This document shows, piece by piece, positions 1 through 7,181 of a DNA stretch of 13,137 nucleotides. Location of the stretch: the NCBI GenBank assembly GCA_028565635.1, contig JAOXYB010040195.1, forward strand, positions 1-13,137, written 5' to 3'. Source of the stretch: Phoronis ovalis. Lineage: Eukaryota; Phoronida; Phoronidae. The notes beneath the pieces were generated by a model that saw only the letters and a list, made by a program, of their open reading frames with translations, did no database searches and was not told the DNA's origin. How positions within the stretch are numbered: position 1 is the first letter of the stretch; each line of letters begins with the position of its first letter. The position numbers and the translations under genes are program-made.

Positions 1-110
1 TTTTTTACAATTTGTTAGAAGTACGTTTGCAATTTACTGTTCAGAATTAATTCTTGGCAGGAAGGGGGGGGGGCGTGTGCCTTCCACGCCCGCCCGTAAA
101 TCCGTCACTG
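1..110 (-). mobile_element. Probable end of a hAT-type DNA transposon (partial)
   Basis: Read on the - strand, the sequence from position 110 begins CAGTGACGGATTTACGGG. This resembles the CAGTGGCGGATTTAGGGG-type terminal inverted repeats common among animal hAT elements. A G/C-rich stretch follows, including a run of ten G on the + strand, as is common just inside such ends. The element would extend left out of the window, so no transposase can be seen. The 8 bases outside the end, GCTATTTT (111-118), would be the target-site duplication. The other end is not visible, so the family call rests on the terminus alone. Confidence 0.4.
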
Positions 111-207
111 GCTATTTTAAAGCAATCGAGGAAGAATTTCTTTTGTTAATTTTATGGCCAACAGTAACAGCAACTTAATTATAATTTATTTTCTTCAATC
201 TTTGCAG

Positions 208-392
208 CCAAAACGGCTGTACAATTGAATCATTCATATAGAAACTCTTGGTTTATTTTGCATGCAGGCCATATTCACTATTTTATACTATTGCAATTAA
301 TCATATGGACAATGTCTATCGGGATATACTTGTCTCAGAGTGTTCAAAAGAAACACCAGTTATCTTCATTTCTAAATGTCAGTCTGATTTGA
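208..392 (+). CDS. Possible terminal exon of an unknown membrane protein
   Basis: A pyrimidine-rich acceptor ending TTTGCAG (201-207) is followed by an open frame with its first whole codon at 210 and a stop TGA at 390-392, 60 codons. No ATG occurs before codon 312, so it would be an internal-to-last exon whose upstream exon lies outside or is not found. The peptide contains HIHYFILLQLIIWTMSIGI, a plausible membrane-spanning stretch, followed by a polar tail. The frame is open back to a stop at 165-167, so part of its length is chance openness in AT-rich DNA. No family is recognised and no convincing AATAAA signal follows. Confidence 0.18.
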
Positions 393-432
393 TGTTAAAT
401 TAAAACTATAGATGCTTGCTAATATAAAATCT

Positions 433-480
433 ATTTCCCAATTACACAGAACATCAATTTCCCAATTAGTCAGAACATCA
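433..480. repeat. 24-bp tandem duplication
   Basis: Two adjacent 24-base units, 433-456 and 457-480, both begin ATTTCCCAATTA and end CAGAACATCA. They differ at two positions (CA versus GT in the middle). This is a simple local duplication with no evident coding role. Confidence 0.9.
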
Positions 481-1320
481 ATCACGCCCAGGTTTCATTA
501 ACAAGATTAAAAACATTGTGATTTATTGCAAGGTACCAAGTAAAAATCTAGTTCATGTGTGAATAGAGCTTTAAATATTTATTTTAAGTCCCACAATTTT
601 ATTTTCAAAGCCCTAAAATAATCTCCAAATCAGCCAAATGGAGAATGACCACTGGCACACCTGTCAAAATGAGTAATGACTGAACGGGTCAAACGCTACA
701 CTAAAATGTAATTAAAATTTAATTAAGAATCTTATGTTTTTAGTATGCTTTCGCACCCTACCAGTTGCACGATGTGACGAGACACAGTTTTATTCATAAC
801 CCCGCATTATTGCGATAATGATTACACAACAGAAAAATTTCAATCTCAAGAGACCTCTAGCGGATTTTTTTTGCAATACAGTGTAAACAACTTTTTCAAA
901 ATTAAATATTAAAATGTTTTTGGCTGAAGTTTGCCACATGGTAACCAGCTGTCAACACTGATGAGGAATTGTAGACTACAAATTGGCGGGAAAATTATCC
1001 TTTTTTTGTTGTCAAAAAATTTTCGTCTTGGATACGGTACAATTTTTGAGAGTGGTCTTGTTTAGGGTCGCTTTTTCATATCCCTGGACGACCTGTATAA
1101 TTGTTTCTTCAGACCATTCAGGAGCATGGGCATATACTTTATACCTGAGTGGACCCTATAGTAAAATAGAATACCATGACATTTTTTTTAATGTATTTTT
1201 TGTAATGTTTTTTTTTAAACGGCAATGATGCTTATACTACATATTTCAACTTGACTGTGTGGAATTGATAAAGGTTTAAAATTTTGTGTAAAATGGTGAC
1301 CACTTTTCACATAACCCTGT
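481..1320. other. Stretch with no supportable gene
   Basis: AT-rich sequence with frequent stops in all frames and runs of T near 865, 1000 and 1185-1215. The only longer open frame, 983-1228 on +, starts at TTG rather than ATG and encodes a Phe-rich peptide typical of T-rich DNA. I see nothing else here. Confidence 0.6.
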
Positions 1321-1336
1321 CCCTTTTATTCACAGG

Positions 1337-1390
1337 TTTGCAAGAAGCCCCCAGATTGTTTTTATCATGATTGTTCTGTTGTTGACTAAA
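1337..1390 (+). other. Acceptor followed by a short Cys-containing open frame
   Basis: A good 3' splice-site-like sequence (CCTTTTATTCACAG, 1323-1336) precedes a 17-codon open frame ending at TAA. It reads VCKKPPDCFYHDCSVVD, with three cysteines and a balanced composition. It could be the last exon of a + strand gene or chance. A C/G block (CCCGGGGGGG) follows at once, of a kind often seen at repeat borders. No family is recognised. Confidence 0.12.
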
Positions 1391-1399
1391 TTTCCCGGG

Positions 1400-2250
1400 G
1401 GGGTACTGTCACTGTCATTCAGAGCCACTATATGTTTGGTGAACTTTATTTACCACTAGGTCAGGGTAGTTTCATTTAGCATACATGTATGTTTTTAAAT
1501 TTGGACAGAAGAGTTGGTCTTGAATTGAGACTCCTAAACATTGAAAACAGTGTTTTTTTACCTTAAGTGATGGCCAAGAATCAAAATGAGTCCGTTTTAA
1601 TAAAGGAAACAACCTTTTGCAGTCAATCTTCTTATGGTACATTAAGGCATTGCATTTGTGGTTATAGAAACAATCTAGACACAAAGCATTTTAACTGTAA
1701 TTGCCCCATTCCTGCAGTTACTGTCTATGGCATATAAAGCCTTTGTTTTTCAAACCATATTTGAAAAATTATGTCATACTACATAAACATTTAGTTTATA
1801 TAGTCCTGGAAATAAGAACTTGAAGAAAAATTTACATTAAAAAATGAACAATGAGATGCAAAGTAAGCCTTTAAAAAGTTTCAGGAGAGACCACGAACCA
1901 CCACAGAACCACCACAGAGCATGAAAAATGTGTCGGTTTCCGGGGGCCATCTTAGGGAACACGTCCCCTTTGGAATCTCCTCCACAAATGAACTCCCAGG
2001 TTTCAAATCATAGAAGTCTCTGGGTCAAGTTTTTTTACCCTTGCCACACATACCTACCAACATTTTCGACAAGTACCTCCGTTCTAAAGTTGCGTTTTTA
2101 ATATTAAATCCCAGGATCTACTGTTATTCAAAGTGATTGTTTATAATTGCCACACAGTTAGCACCTTTTTTGCACTGCCAATAGTTTTTTTTATATACAT
2201 GATCATTTAACACCTACTTACAAAGAGCTGTGTGGGCAAGTAACTATATA
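1400..2250. other. Stretch with no supportable gene
   Basis: Stops are dense on both strands. The 70-codon open frame on the - strand (1684-1472) has no splice or promoter support and no recognisable domain. The only local structure is the 11-bp tandem at 1895-1916. Confidence 0.55.
1895..1916. repeat. 11-bp tandem duplication
   Basis: GAACCACCACA occurs twice in a row (1895-1905 and 1906-1916), with a third partial copy, CGAACCACC-like, overlapping the left side. It is a short simple repeat of no evident function. Confidence 0.8.
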
Positions 2251-2254
2251 GCAA

Positions 2255-2445
2255 AGGGATGTATATTTTCAGGGAACCTGCGATAGATAGACAAGCATTC
2301 TATCCAGGCAGAGAGAATGACTCACTCAACCCACTTGGTGCTACTGAAACTAGTATAAGCCCCGACTTGATAGTCCAAATATGGCCCAGGACAGACTACT
2401 TACTTTACCTCAATCCCCACCAACTTTCATTTCCCAGTAAATAAC
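2255..2445 (-). repeat. Possible fossil retrotransposon tail (SINE or LINE)
   Basis: Read on the - strand, this block is more GC-rich than its flanks and contains CCTGGATAGAATGC followed by TCTATCTATCGCAGGTTCC. This resembles the GGAT-GGATGCC-AGTCTATCGCAGGTT motif found in many animal LINE-2/CR1-type tails and SINEs. On the + strand the same block is an open frame (2259-2444) that I take to be incidental. Resemblance by eye only; no complete element is present. Confidence 0.3.
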
Positions 2446-2570
2446 ACAAGTTTGAATTTTCTTTCATTTGGACACAGGTAAGTCATATCTTTTCCCAGTA
2501 TATACCCATTAAGTACAGAAAACTAAAATTAAAATTCATAAAATTAAACTAAAATATGGTGGTTAAATGT

Positions 2571-2696
2571 ATTGTGAACTTCACAGTGCATGACACAGAT
2601 TGAAACTTTGTTGTGCAGTTTCTGCTTGATGTTATTACGTTACAGCTATGCCAGATTTTTTGTCACGTGTATGCGCTAGGCTGTGAAGTTTACAAT
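2571..2696. repeat. Inverted repeat with 16-bp arms
   Basis: The left arm, 2571-2586 (ATTGTGAACTTCACAG), is the reverse complement of the right arm, 2681-2696 (CTGTGAAGTTTACAAT), with one mismatch. The arms enclose 94 bases, so the unit is 126 bp. It could be a small MITE-like remnant, but I see no clear target-site duplication. Confidence 0.6.
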
Positions 2697-2750
2697 ACCT
2701 CCAGATGTTTTGTCACATGCATGTGGTAGGCTAGTTCAAAATACTTCCAG
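2651..2750. repeat. Diverged tandem repeat, unit about 50 bp
   Basis: Both units start CCAGAT(T/G)TTTTGTCAC(G/A)TG and continue ATG(C/T)G(C/G)TAGGCT. After a small gap they align again through CAAAATAC-TTCCAG-like sequence. Unit 1 is 2651-2700 and unit 2 is 2701-2750. The right arm of the inverted repeat lies inside unit 1. Confidence 0.7.
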
Positions 2751-3190
2751 CCAAAAAAAGTACTGACCAGAAACATCAGCCAAGAATGGAAACATCTCTT
2801 CTGTTTGAGAACAAGAATATGCAGCCATTTGTATCCTAAATAAAATAAATGTCAAATTTCAGATTTTGCAGAGATTTTGAAGTTTTTAAGTTATGGTAAG
2901 TATAAACATTACATTTAACAGTTGAAAAGCATGGTAACCGATAGCAATTTTAGTCTGCGCTGACTTCTCATCTACAAATTTCTGCTATTAATTTCAACTT
3001 TAACAGCTCCATGAAACAGAACATACGGCAAACGATCTCAAAATCGGGTTAATTTTGGCCAATCATATCCCATTTGCGATTTCTTTGGCTATATGGGTTG
3101 TATTCAAATAATGATTTTTCAGGAACCAAAGCTTGGATTTAATATCAAGTTGTTTGGAAATTGTAGTACGCATGTATGACACAGGAGTAT
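2751..3190. other. Stretch with no supportable gene
   Basis: AT-rich sequence with frequent stops on both strands. Acceptor-like TTTTTCAG at about 3114-3121 is followed within a few codons by stops in all frames. Nothing else is seen. Confidence 0.55.
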
Positions 3191-3900
3191 TGCCATTCAG
3201 TGATTTTATATATGTGCTCCCCCGTTAGCCCCCTTTATTCAGCCTCCACTCCATGGAGTAACTTTTTCATGTTCATTTAACACTTTACCACATTCGGTAC
3301 TGCATTTTTGGGTGTGAATTTCAGGTTTGTTTACTTTTTTTGCCATAGAGCATACATTTGGGTATATTTCTGGTATTTTTTTAACATGGGGTATGGTTTT
3401 TGCAAATAAGTATGGGTTTTTAACCTTGGGCCTCTCACCTCCATCAAGCTTTTTGGCAAGTACCCCAGGATATATGAGCATTCTACTCATTTGACACTAC
3501 TGAAAAATCATTTGCCGACATCAGCACAGGAGCTTAATGCAATTTTAGTCGAAGAATTACAACAAGACTGTCATGTCTACTGCCCATCCAATGTGTAGAA
3601 TTATATTTTTTTAACATTATTGGTTTTTCACAGTAGACAAGAGAGTACATCTGACATGCATTATACTCTGGTTTACCATTGTTTTGGTGGGGTACTCTTA
3701 TTCAAAATACCTGTATGTGCTGTCCGATGCATTACCCCTGCAGGAGTACTGACCATATTTTTAGATGGGGATGTGCAGCCCAAACTCAAAATATCCAACC
3801 ATTTTTAGGGATTCTGCCTTTTCTGGTCTTAAAAATTGACCCATTTTTAGGGTTTTCTGTCACAAAAGACTAATTTTTAAGGTTTTTCTCAGAAAAGTTC
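3190..3900 (-). repeat. Degenerate interspersed-repeat block with coding texture
   Basis: On the - strand the sequence looks like decayed repeat DNA that once read through. From 3490 to 3239 there is an 83-codon ATG-started open frame, Lys/Pro-rich, containing YPGVLAKKLDGGERPKVKNP and KTIPHVKKIPEIYPN. Upstream on the same strand (3890-3770), CCCTAAAAATGG-type units recur three times with decay and read as ENPKNG / RIPKNG peptides broken by stops. The left end (3240-3200) is G-rich on the - strand (GGGGGC, ACGGGGGAGCACATA). No splice support or known domain is present, so I read it as an interspersed repeat rather than a gene. Confidence 0.4.
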
Positions 3901-4493
3901 CCTGGAATTGCTACCTTTAAATACTTTTCCTTCATCTTACAGCATGACCATGTCAAAAGCTAGAATAAGACGCGAATCAAATACAAGCTACAATTAGACT
4001 CAAACTAGAGCCCATTTCAGAAACCTCGTACCAACTGGTGATCTATTTCTCCGGGAAGCTAAGAGTTTTCCTTTACTTTAACTAAGTTTACTTTAAGGAA
4101 CACCAAGGGTATATCAGAGATTAAAACTATAAGGACTATATTCTATAAGACTAAGAAGCAACCAGATCGAGTTCTGCTGAGGGAAATTCTAGCTGTTAGT
4201 GTTACATCGCTAATTCCGCCAGTAGGCGTAACTCCGTAGACACGTTTTCATGAAAAACTACACTGTCACCTACAAGCAGATTTACAAACACATTCCAAGA
4301 CTATGTAAGATATCCCTTGCTTGTCTTTTTATTTCCGTGACAAACCGTTCCAGTTTATAAAATTTACATTTTAATTTAAGAATTATTAACCGTATTAAGC
4401 TTGTGACCGTTTTGAATTACCCCCATTACATGGATTTACCCGTATTTTATGGTGATAAAGCCGGAGAGTAAATTATTCATAATAAATCCTCAC
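3901..4493 (-). other. Probable intron 1 of the - strand gene (extent unknown)
   Basis: If the exon at 4607-4494 is real, an intron begins at 4493 on the - strand (GTGAGG) and this stretch is its start. No next exon can be assigned with confidence. One candidate, 4300-4202, is treated as a finding. Other short frames here end quickly in stops. Confidence 0.35.
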
Positions 4494-4607
4494 CTGATAT
4501 TCCTTTAATCTAGTGAAGGAACCTCTAACCGCTGAAAACTTGACACCAAAATTAGGAATACACCGGCCCCTTTTTGATGAAACTCCTGATTTTAACGACT
4601 GCAACAT
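4494..4607 (-). CDS. Candidate first coding exon, presequence-like N-terminus
   Basis: On the - strand an ATG at 4607-4605 opens 38 codons that end exactly at a consensus donor, CAG|GTGAGG, in phase 0. The start has A at -3, and the frame is closed 5' by a TGA at 4631-4629, so this is the first possible in-frame Met. The peptide begins MLQSLKSGVSSKRGRCIPN and ends GSFTRLKEYQ. It has eight Lys/Arg and no Asp/Glu before residue 36 and is rich in Ser, which fits a mitochondrial targeting presequence. Several CpGs are kept, unlike surrounding DNA. A start-stop uORF and a perfect CRE lie directly upstream. The mature protein would be encoded further left and is not recognised. Confidence 0.5.
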
Positions 4608-4609
4608 TT

Positions 4610-4615
4610 TTACAT
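4610..4615 (-). other. Minimal start-stop upstream ORF (ATG TAA)
   Basis: On the - strand ATGTAA lies 2 bases before the ATG at 4607. If it is in the transcript, it is a one-codon uORF of the type known to reduce translation from the next start. Transcript extent is inferred, not seen. Confidence 0.3.
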
Positions 4616-4644
4616 GCACAAGCAGTAGTCAATAAATGATGCTC

Positions 4645-4652
4645 TGACGTCA
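4645..4652 (-). promoter_or_regulatory. Perfect cAMP response element, TGACGTCA
   Basis: The full 8-bp CREB/ATF palindrome lies 38 bases upstream of the candidate - strand start codon. That position matches the promoter-proximal placement usual for functional CREs. A TATTTATTTAA stretch and AGGTCAAAG (4673-4681), a nuclear-receptor-like half site, are nearby. Binding is inferred from the motif. Confidence 0.5.
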
Positions 4653-4692
4653 ATTGACATAGTTAAATAAATAGGTCAAAGTGTACGTGCCT

Positions 4693-4717
4693 GGTCACCT
4701 GCGATCACCTTGACCTC
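4693..4717. promoter_or_regulatory. Cluster of TCACCT / TGACCT half-sites
   Basis: GGTCACCT (4693-4700) and GATCACCT (4703-4710) are spaced by ten bases, about one helical turn, and TGACCTC (4711-4717) follows directly. Such repeats suit nuclear-receptor or T-box/E-box-type binding. They sit in the presumed promoter of the - strand exon. The function is inferred. Confidence 0.3.
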
Positions 4718-4820
4718 GGGAGTGATACTAGAAAAAACATACTAGAAACCTCTATTTTTAACGTAATGCATACGTGACTGTAAATAACAATAATGGAACG
4801 TGTTGATTATCATTCTTTCC

Positions 4821-5040
4821 TTTATTTACTAATTATTTCAAGGCCACGTGAATTATACGCGAGAAGTTATACGCATTTGGCGGTGCATGACTTGATTAAT
4901 CATTCATTCATTCATTTATTTATTAATTATTTCAAGGCCACGTGAATTAAAAGAAAATCATAGAATAGAAATGTAAAAGGGTACGATCATAAACGCGTAT
5001 ACCTAGCGAAAAGTCATGCGCAGTTGGCGGTGCATCACTT
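4821..5040. repeat. Duplicated block carrying CACGTG E-boxes
   Basis: A 35-base segment at 4821-4855 recurs at 4915-4949 with one mismatch. Each copy contains AAGGCCACGTGAATTA, with CACGTG at 4845-4850 and 4939-4944. The downstream part of copy 1 (4861-4893, ending GGCGGTGCATGACTT) aligns with 5007-5040 (GGCGGTGCATCACTT), so copy 2 carries about 50 extra bases inside. A CATT tetranucleotide run (4902-4915) separates the copies. CACGTG is the core bound by bHLH factors such as USF, Myc and TFEB. Confidence 0.75.
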
Positions 5041-5405
5041 CAAGGGGGCCGGGATTGTGATGTTCATGGTGTGGTGTGAGGTTGCCATCTGACTGAGGGT
5101 AAAAAATTCGGACTAGATGTATAGCAATAACCCGAGTAATAAATACTAAAAGGGTCGAAATTCGACCTCATAATAAACTCAAAACTTACTACATCATATA
5201 CCAATGTTTTGTGTTATATGACGTACCTTATAAGTTGTTTACCATTGCTCTGTATGACGACCCCGGAGGTCACACGGGTTACATTGAACGACGAACATTG
5301 GCCCACTTAACAATATTGTGTAAACTGAAACTCCGGGGAGACACGTGAGGATTCTTGATTCATCACGGGATTGTAAATCCTTGGAAATGTTGCATTTTCC
5401 TTTCA

Positions 5406-5738
5406 ATGACGATTTACTACCCCCGTTTATTACCTGTTGTTACAATCATACGAGTACAAAAGCACGTCACGATACTACAATTACGCGAACTGTTGTTCCA
5501 AGCCTTTATAAAGCCCAATCCTAAACAATTTATTAAGTTCGCATTAAATTGTCGAGCCCATGTTTTTTCTAAGGGATTGGGTTTGCACTGTAATGCAGTA
5601 GTTAAATATTTTCGTAACACGGACATGATCGACAACCCTTCGAATCATCCTGAAACCTTATACATTGCTAGGATATTATGGGACTCGGATGGCGACGACG
5701 TCCATGTCACTAAAAACGGAAAAGATTGCAACCTGTGA
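5406..5738 (+). CDS. Hypothetical protein, 110 codons, unsupported by homology
   Basis: The frame is open from 5349 to the TGA at 5736-5738, with the first ATG at 5406 (C at -3, so a weak context). The product would start MTIYYPRLLPVVTIIRV and contain NPSNHPETLYIARILWDSDG near the end. It is a soluble, mixed-composition protein with codon third positions that are not simply AT-biased. The openness is long for this composition, but the opposite strand is also open for about 70 codons over the same stretch (5635-5417), so coding and CpG-rich non-coding explanations compete. No domain is recognised. It sits divergently from the - strand exon at 4.6 kb, which would allow a shared promoter. Confidence 0.25.
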   Translation: MTIYYPRLLPVVTIIRVQKHVTILQLRELLFQAFIKPNPKQFIKFALNCRAHVFSKGLGLHCNAVVKYFRNTDMIDNPSNHPETLYIARILWDSDGDDVHVTKNGKDCNL

Positions 5739-6345
5739 AATTTGGATATAAATATTGAAGATATGTATCGCAACATTTTACTCGGTAGGGTATTTTTAAA
5801 ATTAAAAAGCTTAATTATTTGTGTATTTCATAAAAAGAAATGCGAACATAACTGAGAAAAGAAAATATATTATTTACTAGCGCGCGGAAAATGTGTAAAT
5901 ATGGATATACCTCAAATCGTGTCACCTTTCCCATACTGTATCTTTTACAATTCGGACTGGTTGAAAAAATATCGTTATAAAGATAACACTTCTAAGACAA
6001 GTCTAGTATCTTGGTTTCCAACTTAGTCCATGGAGTTCACTTGCTAAGTGGCGTTGTCAAGTGAAATATGTTTTAAAAAACACAATTCTCTATGATCACG
6101 GCTATAGATGCATTTCTTCCACTATATTTTTATTATTTATCCAAATACTAGTGACAGGATCTTTTGAGAAGAGGCACTCGGCTTTACTAGTTTTGTAAGT
6201 GACATGCACGCCCGCGTCCACGTGATTGGCAAATCAATCGTCCGTTTTTTAAAGCTTATTACAGAGACCAAGGGACTGTATTTGTACGAAAACAATAAAA
6301 CATGAATATTGTTATAGCTACAGAATACATCAAATGTATTGTTAC
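5739..6345. other. Stretch with no supportable gene
   Basis: AT-rich DNA. An 8-bp inverted pair, TTCACTTG (6036-6043) and CAAGTGAA (6058-6065), could form a small hairpin. The 134-codon open frame on the - strand (6541-6137) begins at TTG and has no ATG until close to its end, so I do not call it. Confidence 0.5.
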
Positions 6346-6363
6346 TATATAAGGCTATATAAG
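6346..6363 (+). promoter_or_regulatory. Tandem TATA boxes
   Basis: TATATAAG occurs at 6346-6353 and again at 6356-6363, ten bases apart. Both match the strong TATA consensus TATAWAAG. Transcription would start near 6375-6392, next to the ATG at 6390. A TATA-driven + strand transcript is inferred; an initiator is not evident. Confidence 0.35.
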
Positions 6364-6389
6364 CTGCATGCGATAATCGGTGCTTTATA

Positions 6390-6446
6390 ATGTACAGTAG
6401 CGTTATCTTGCGGCAATTAAGCGAATTAATCAGATTAAATCCACAG
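6390..6446 (+). CDS. Candidate short first exon, MYSSVIL...NPQ
   Basis: ATG at 6390 (A at -3) opens MYSSVILRQLSELIRLNPQ, 19 codons, ending at a donor-like CAG|GTGGTA (6444-6452) in phase 0. Unspliced, the frame continues to 6632 as an 80-codon ORF whose later part is ordinary AT-rich translation. The first 57 bases are richer in GC than what follows. It sits about 27 bases after a tandem TATA pair, which leaves a very short leader. It could join the phase-0 acceptor frame at 8032, but this is untested. No family is recognised. Confidence 0.22.
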
Positions 6447-6757
6447 GTGGTAAACGCGAGATATATAAAAGTTAACACTATTTTAAAAGTTGTAAAAAAT
6501 TGCACAAAGCTTATCTTTGTATTTATATTATCAATAGACAACTATCCTAGAAAATGTAAGAACACGAGCCATCTTTCTACAAATATAATTCGTCTATTCA
6601 ATGATGACCCAACTTTTTCGTTTACTTTATAACTTACGTATCCATCAATAAATATGAGAAACTTTGCCAGTTCCGTCACAAAGAAAAAAAGAAGAAAGCT
6701 ACAGATGTTATAGAAGCGAGATAATATAGTTTCTTACATATTTCTTGTAAAAAGGAC

Positions 6758-6811
6758 AAAAAGTTAACACTTACAATGCGTAAAACAAAACGCAGAAAGT
6801 GTCAACTTTTT
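6758..6811. other. Hairpin with 15-bp stem and inner 4-bp stem
   Basis: 6758-6772 pairs with 6797-6811 at 14 of 15 positions (AAAAAGTTAACACTT against AAGTGTCAACTTTTT). After a small internal loop, GCGT (6778-6781) pairs with ACGC (6790-6793) around an 8-base loop. It is shorter than a typical animal pre-miRNA and the pairing does not extend outward. It may be a decayed inverted repeat. Confidence 0.5.
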
Positions 6812-7181
6812 TGATAACCTGACAATGACTTCAGAAGATTTCTACCAACATTCAGATTTTCCGCTACTGCATAATTTAAAATATTTGAATTATTCTGAAA
6901 TTCATAGAACAACAACTTACAAGCCCACAAATAGAAATTATAATTACTCGTAGCTAAAGAAGTTTTTCTTTTTTATTTCACTAAATTGAACTTGATTTTT
7001 TATTTGAGAAATTGCGGAATTTGCGGAATAAAATAACAGATTCTTTTACACAAAAACTGAAACGTTTGCCTTGCTTGAAAATTTGGCGATAATGATTTAA
7101 GTTTTTTCATCTATTATTTATTTAATTGATTTATAGAAAAGTATTAATGAACTTTTCTCTCAATAATTACAAATATTTTGT

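Larger units (their letters stand above)
4608..5345. promoter_or_regulatory. CpG-retaining promoter-like region
   Basis: CpG dinucleotides are noticeably more frequent from about 4.6 to 5.7 kb than in the rest of the window, suggesting an unmethylated regulatory region. It contains the CRE, the TCACCT cluster and the duplicated E-box block, and lies upstream of the - strand candidate exon. It could also serve + strand transcription towards 5.4 kb. The boundaries are approximate. Confidence 0.4.

Noticed and set aside
983-1228. 81-codon + strand open frame
   Set aside because: It starts at TTG, is Phe-rich from T runs, and has no splice, promoter or homology support.
2471-2483. Perfect donor consensus CAG|GTAAGT at 2475-2483 on +
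   Set aside because: The open frames leading into it are short, lack a start or acceptor, and overlap a probable retrotransposon remnant.
5228-5320. - strand 27-codon open frame ending at AAG|GTACGT
   Set aside because: There is no ATG in frame and no credible acceptor. It is probably a by-product of the CpG-retaining composition.
5417-5635. - strand open frame with an internal ATG start (MSVLRKYLTTALQ...) and a CAG|GTAATA donor-like end
   Set aside because: It competes with the longer + strand frame, and the donor and start contexts are only average. It is kept as a caveat to the + strand call rather than a feature.
5634-5650. TTCGAATC, resembling a tRNA B-box core
   Set aside because: No flanking acceptor or anticodon stem can be folded around it.
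6137-6541. 134-codon - strand open frame, the longest in the window
   Set aside because: It starts at TTG and has no ATG until near the end. The composition is that of AT-rich DNA, and it overlaps the TATA pair and the better supported ATG on the other strand.
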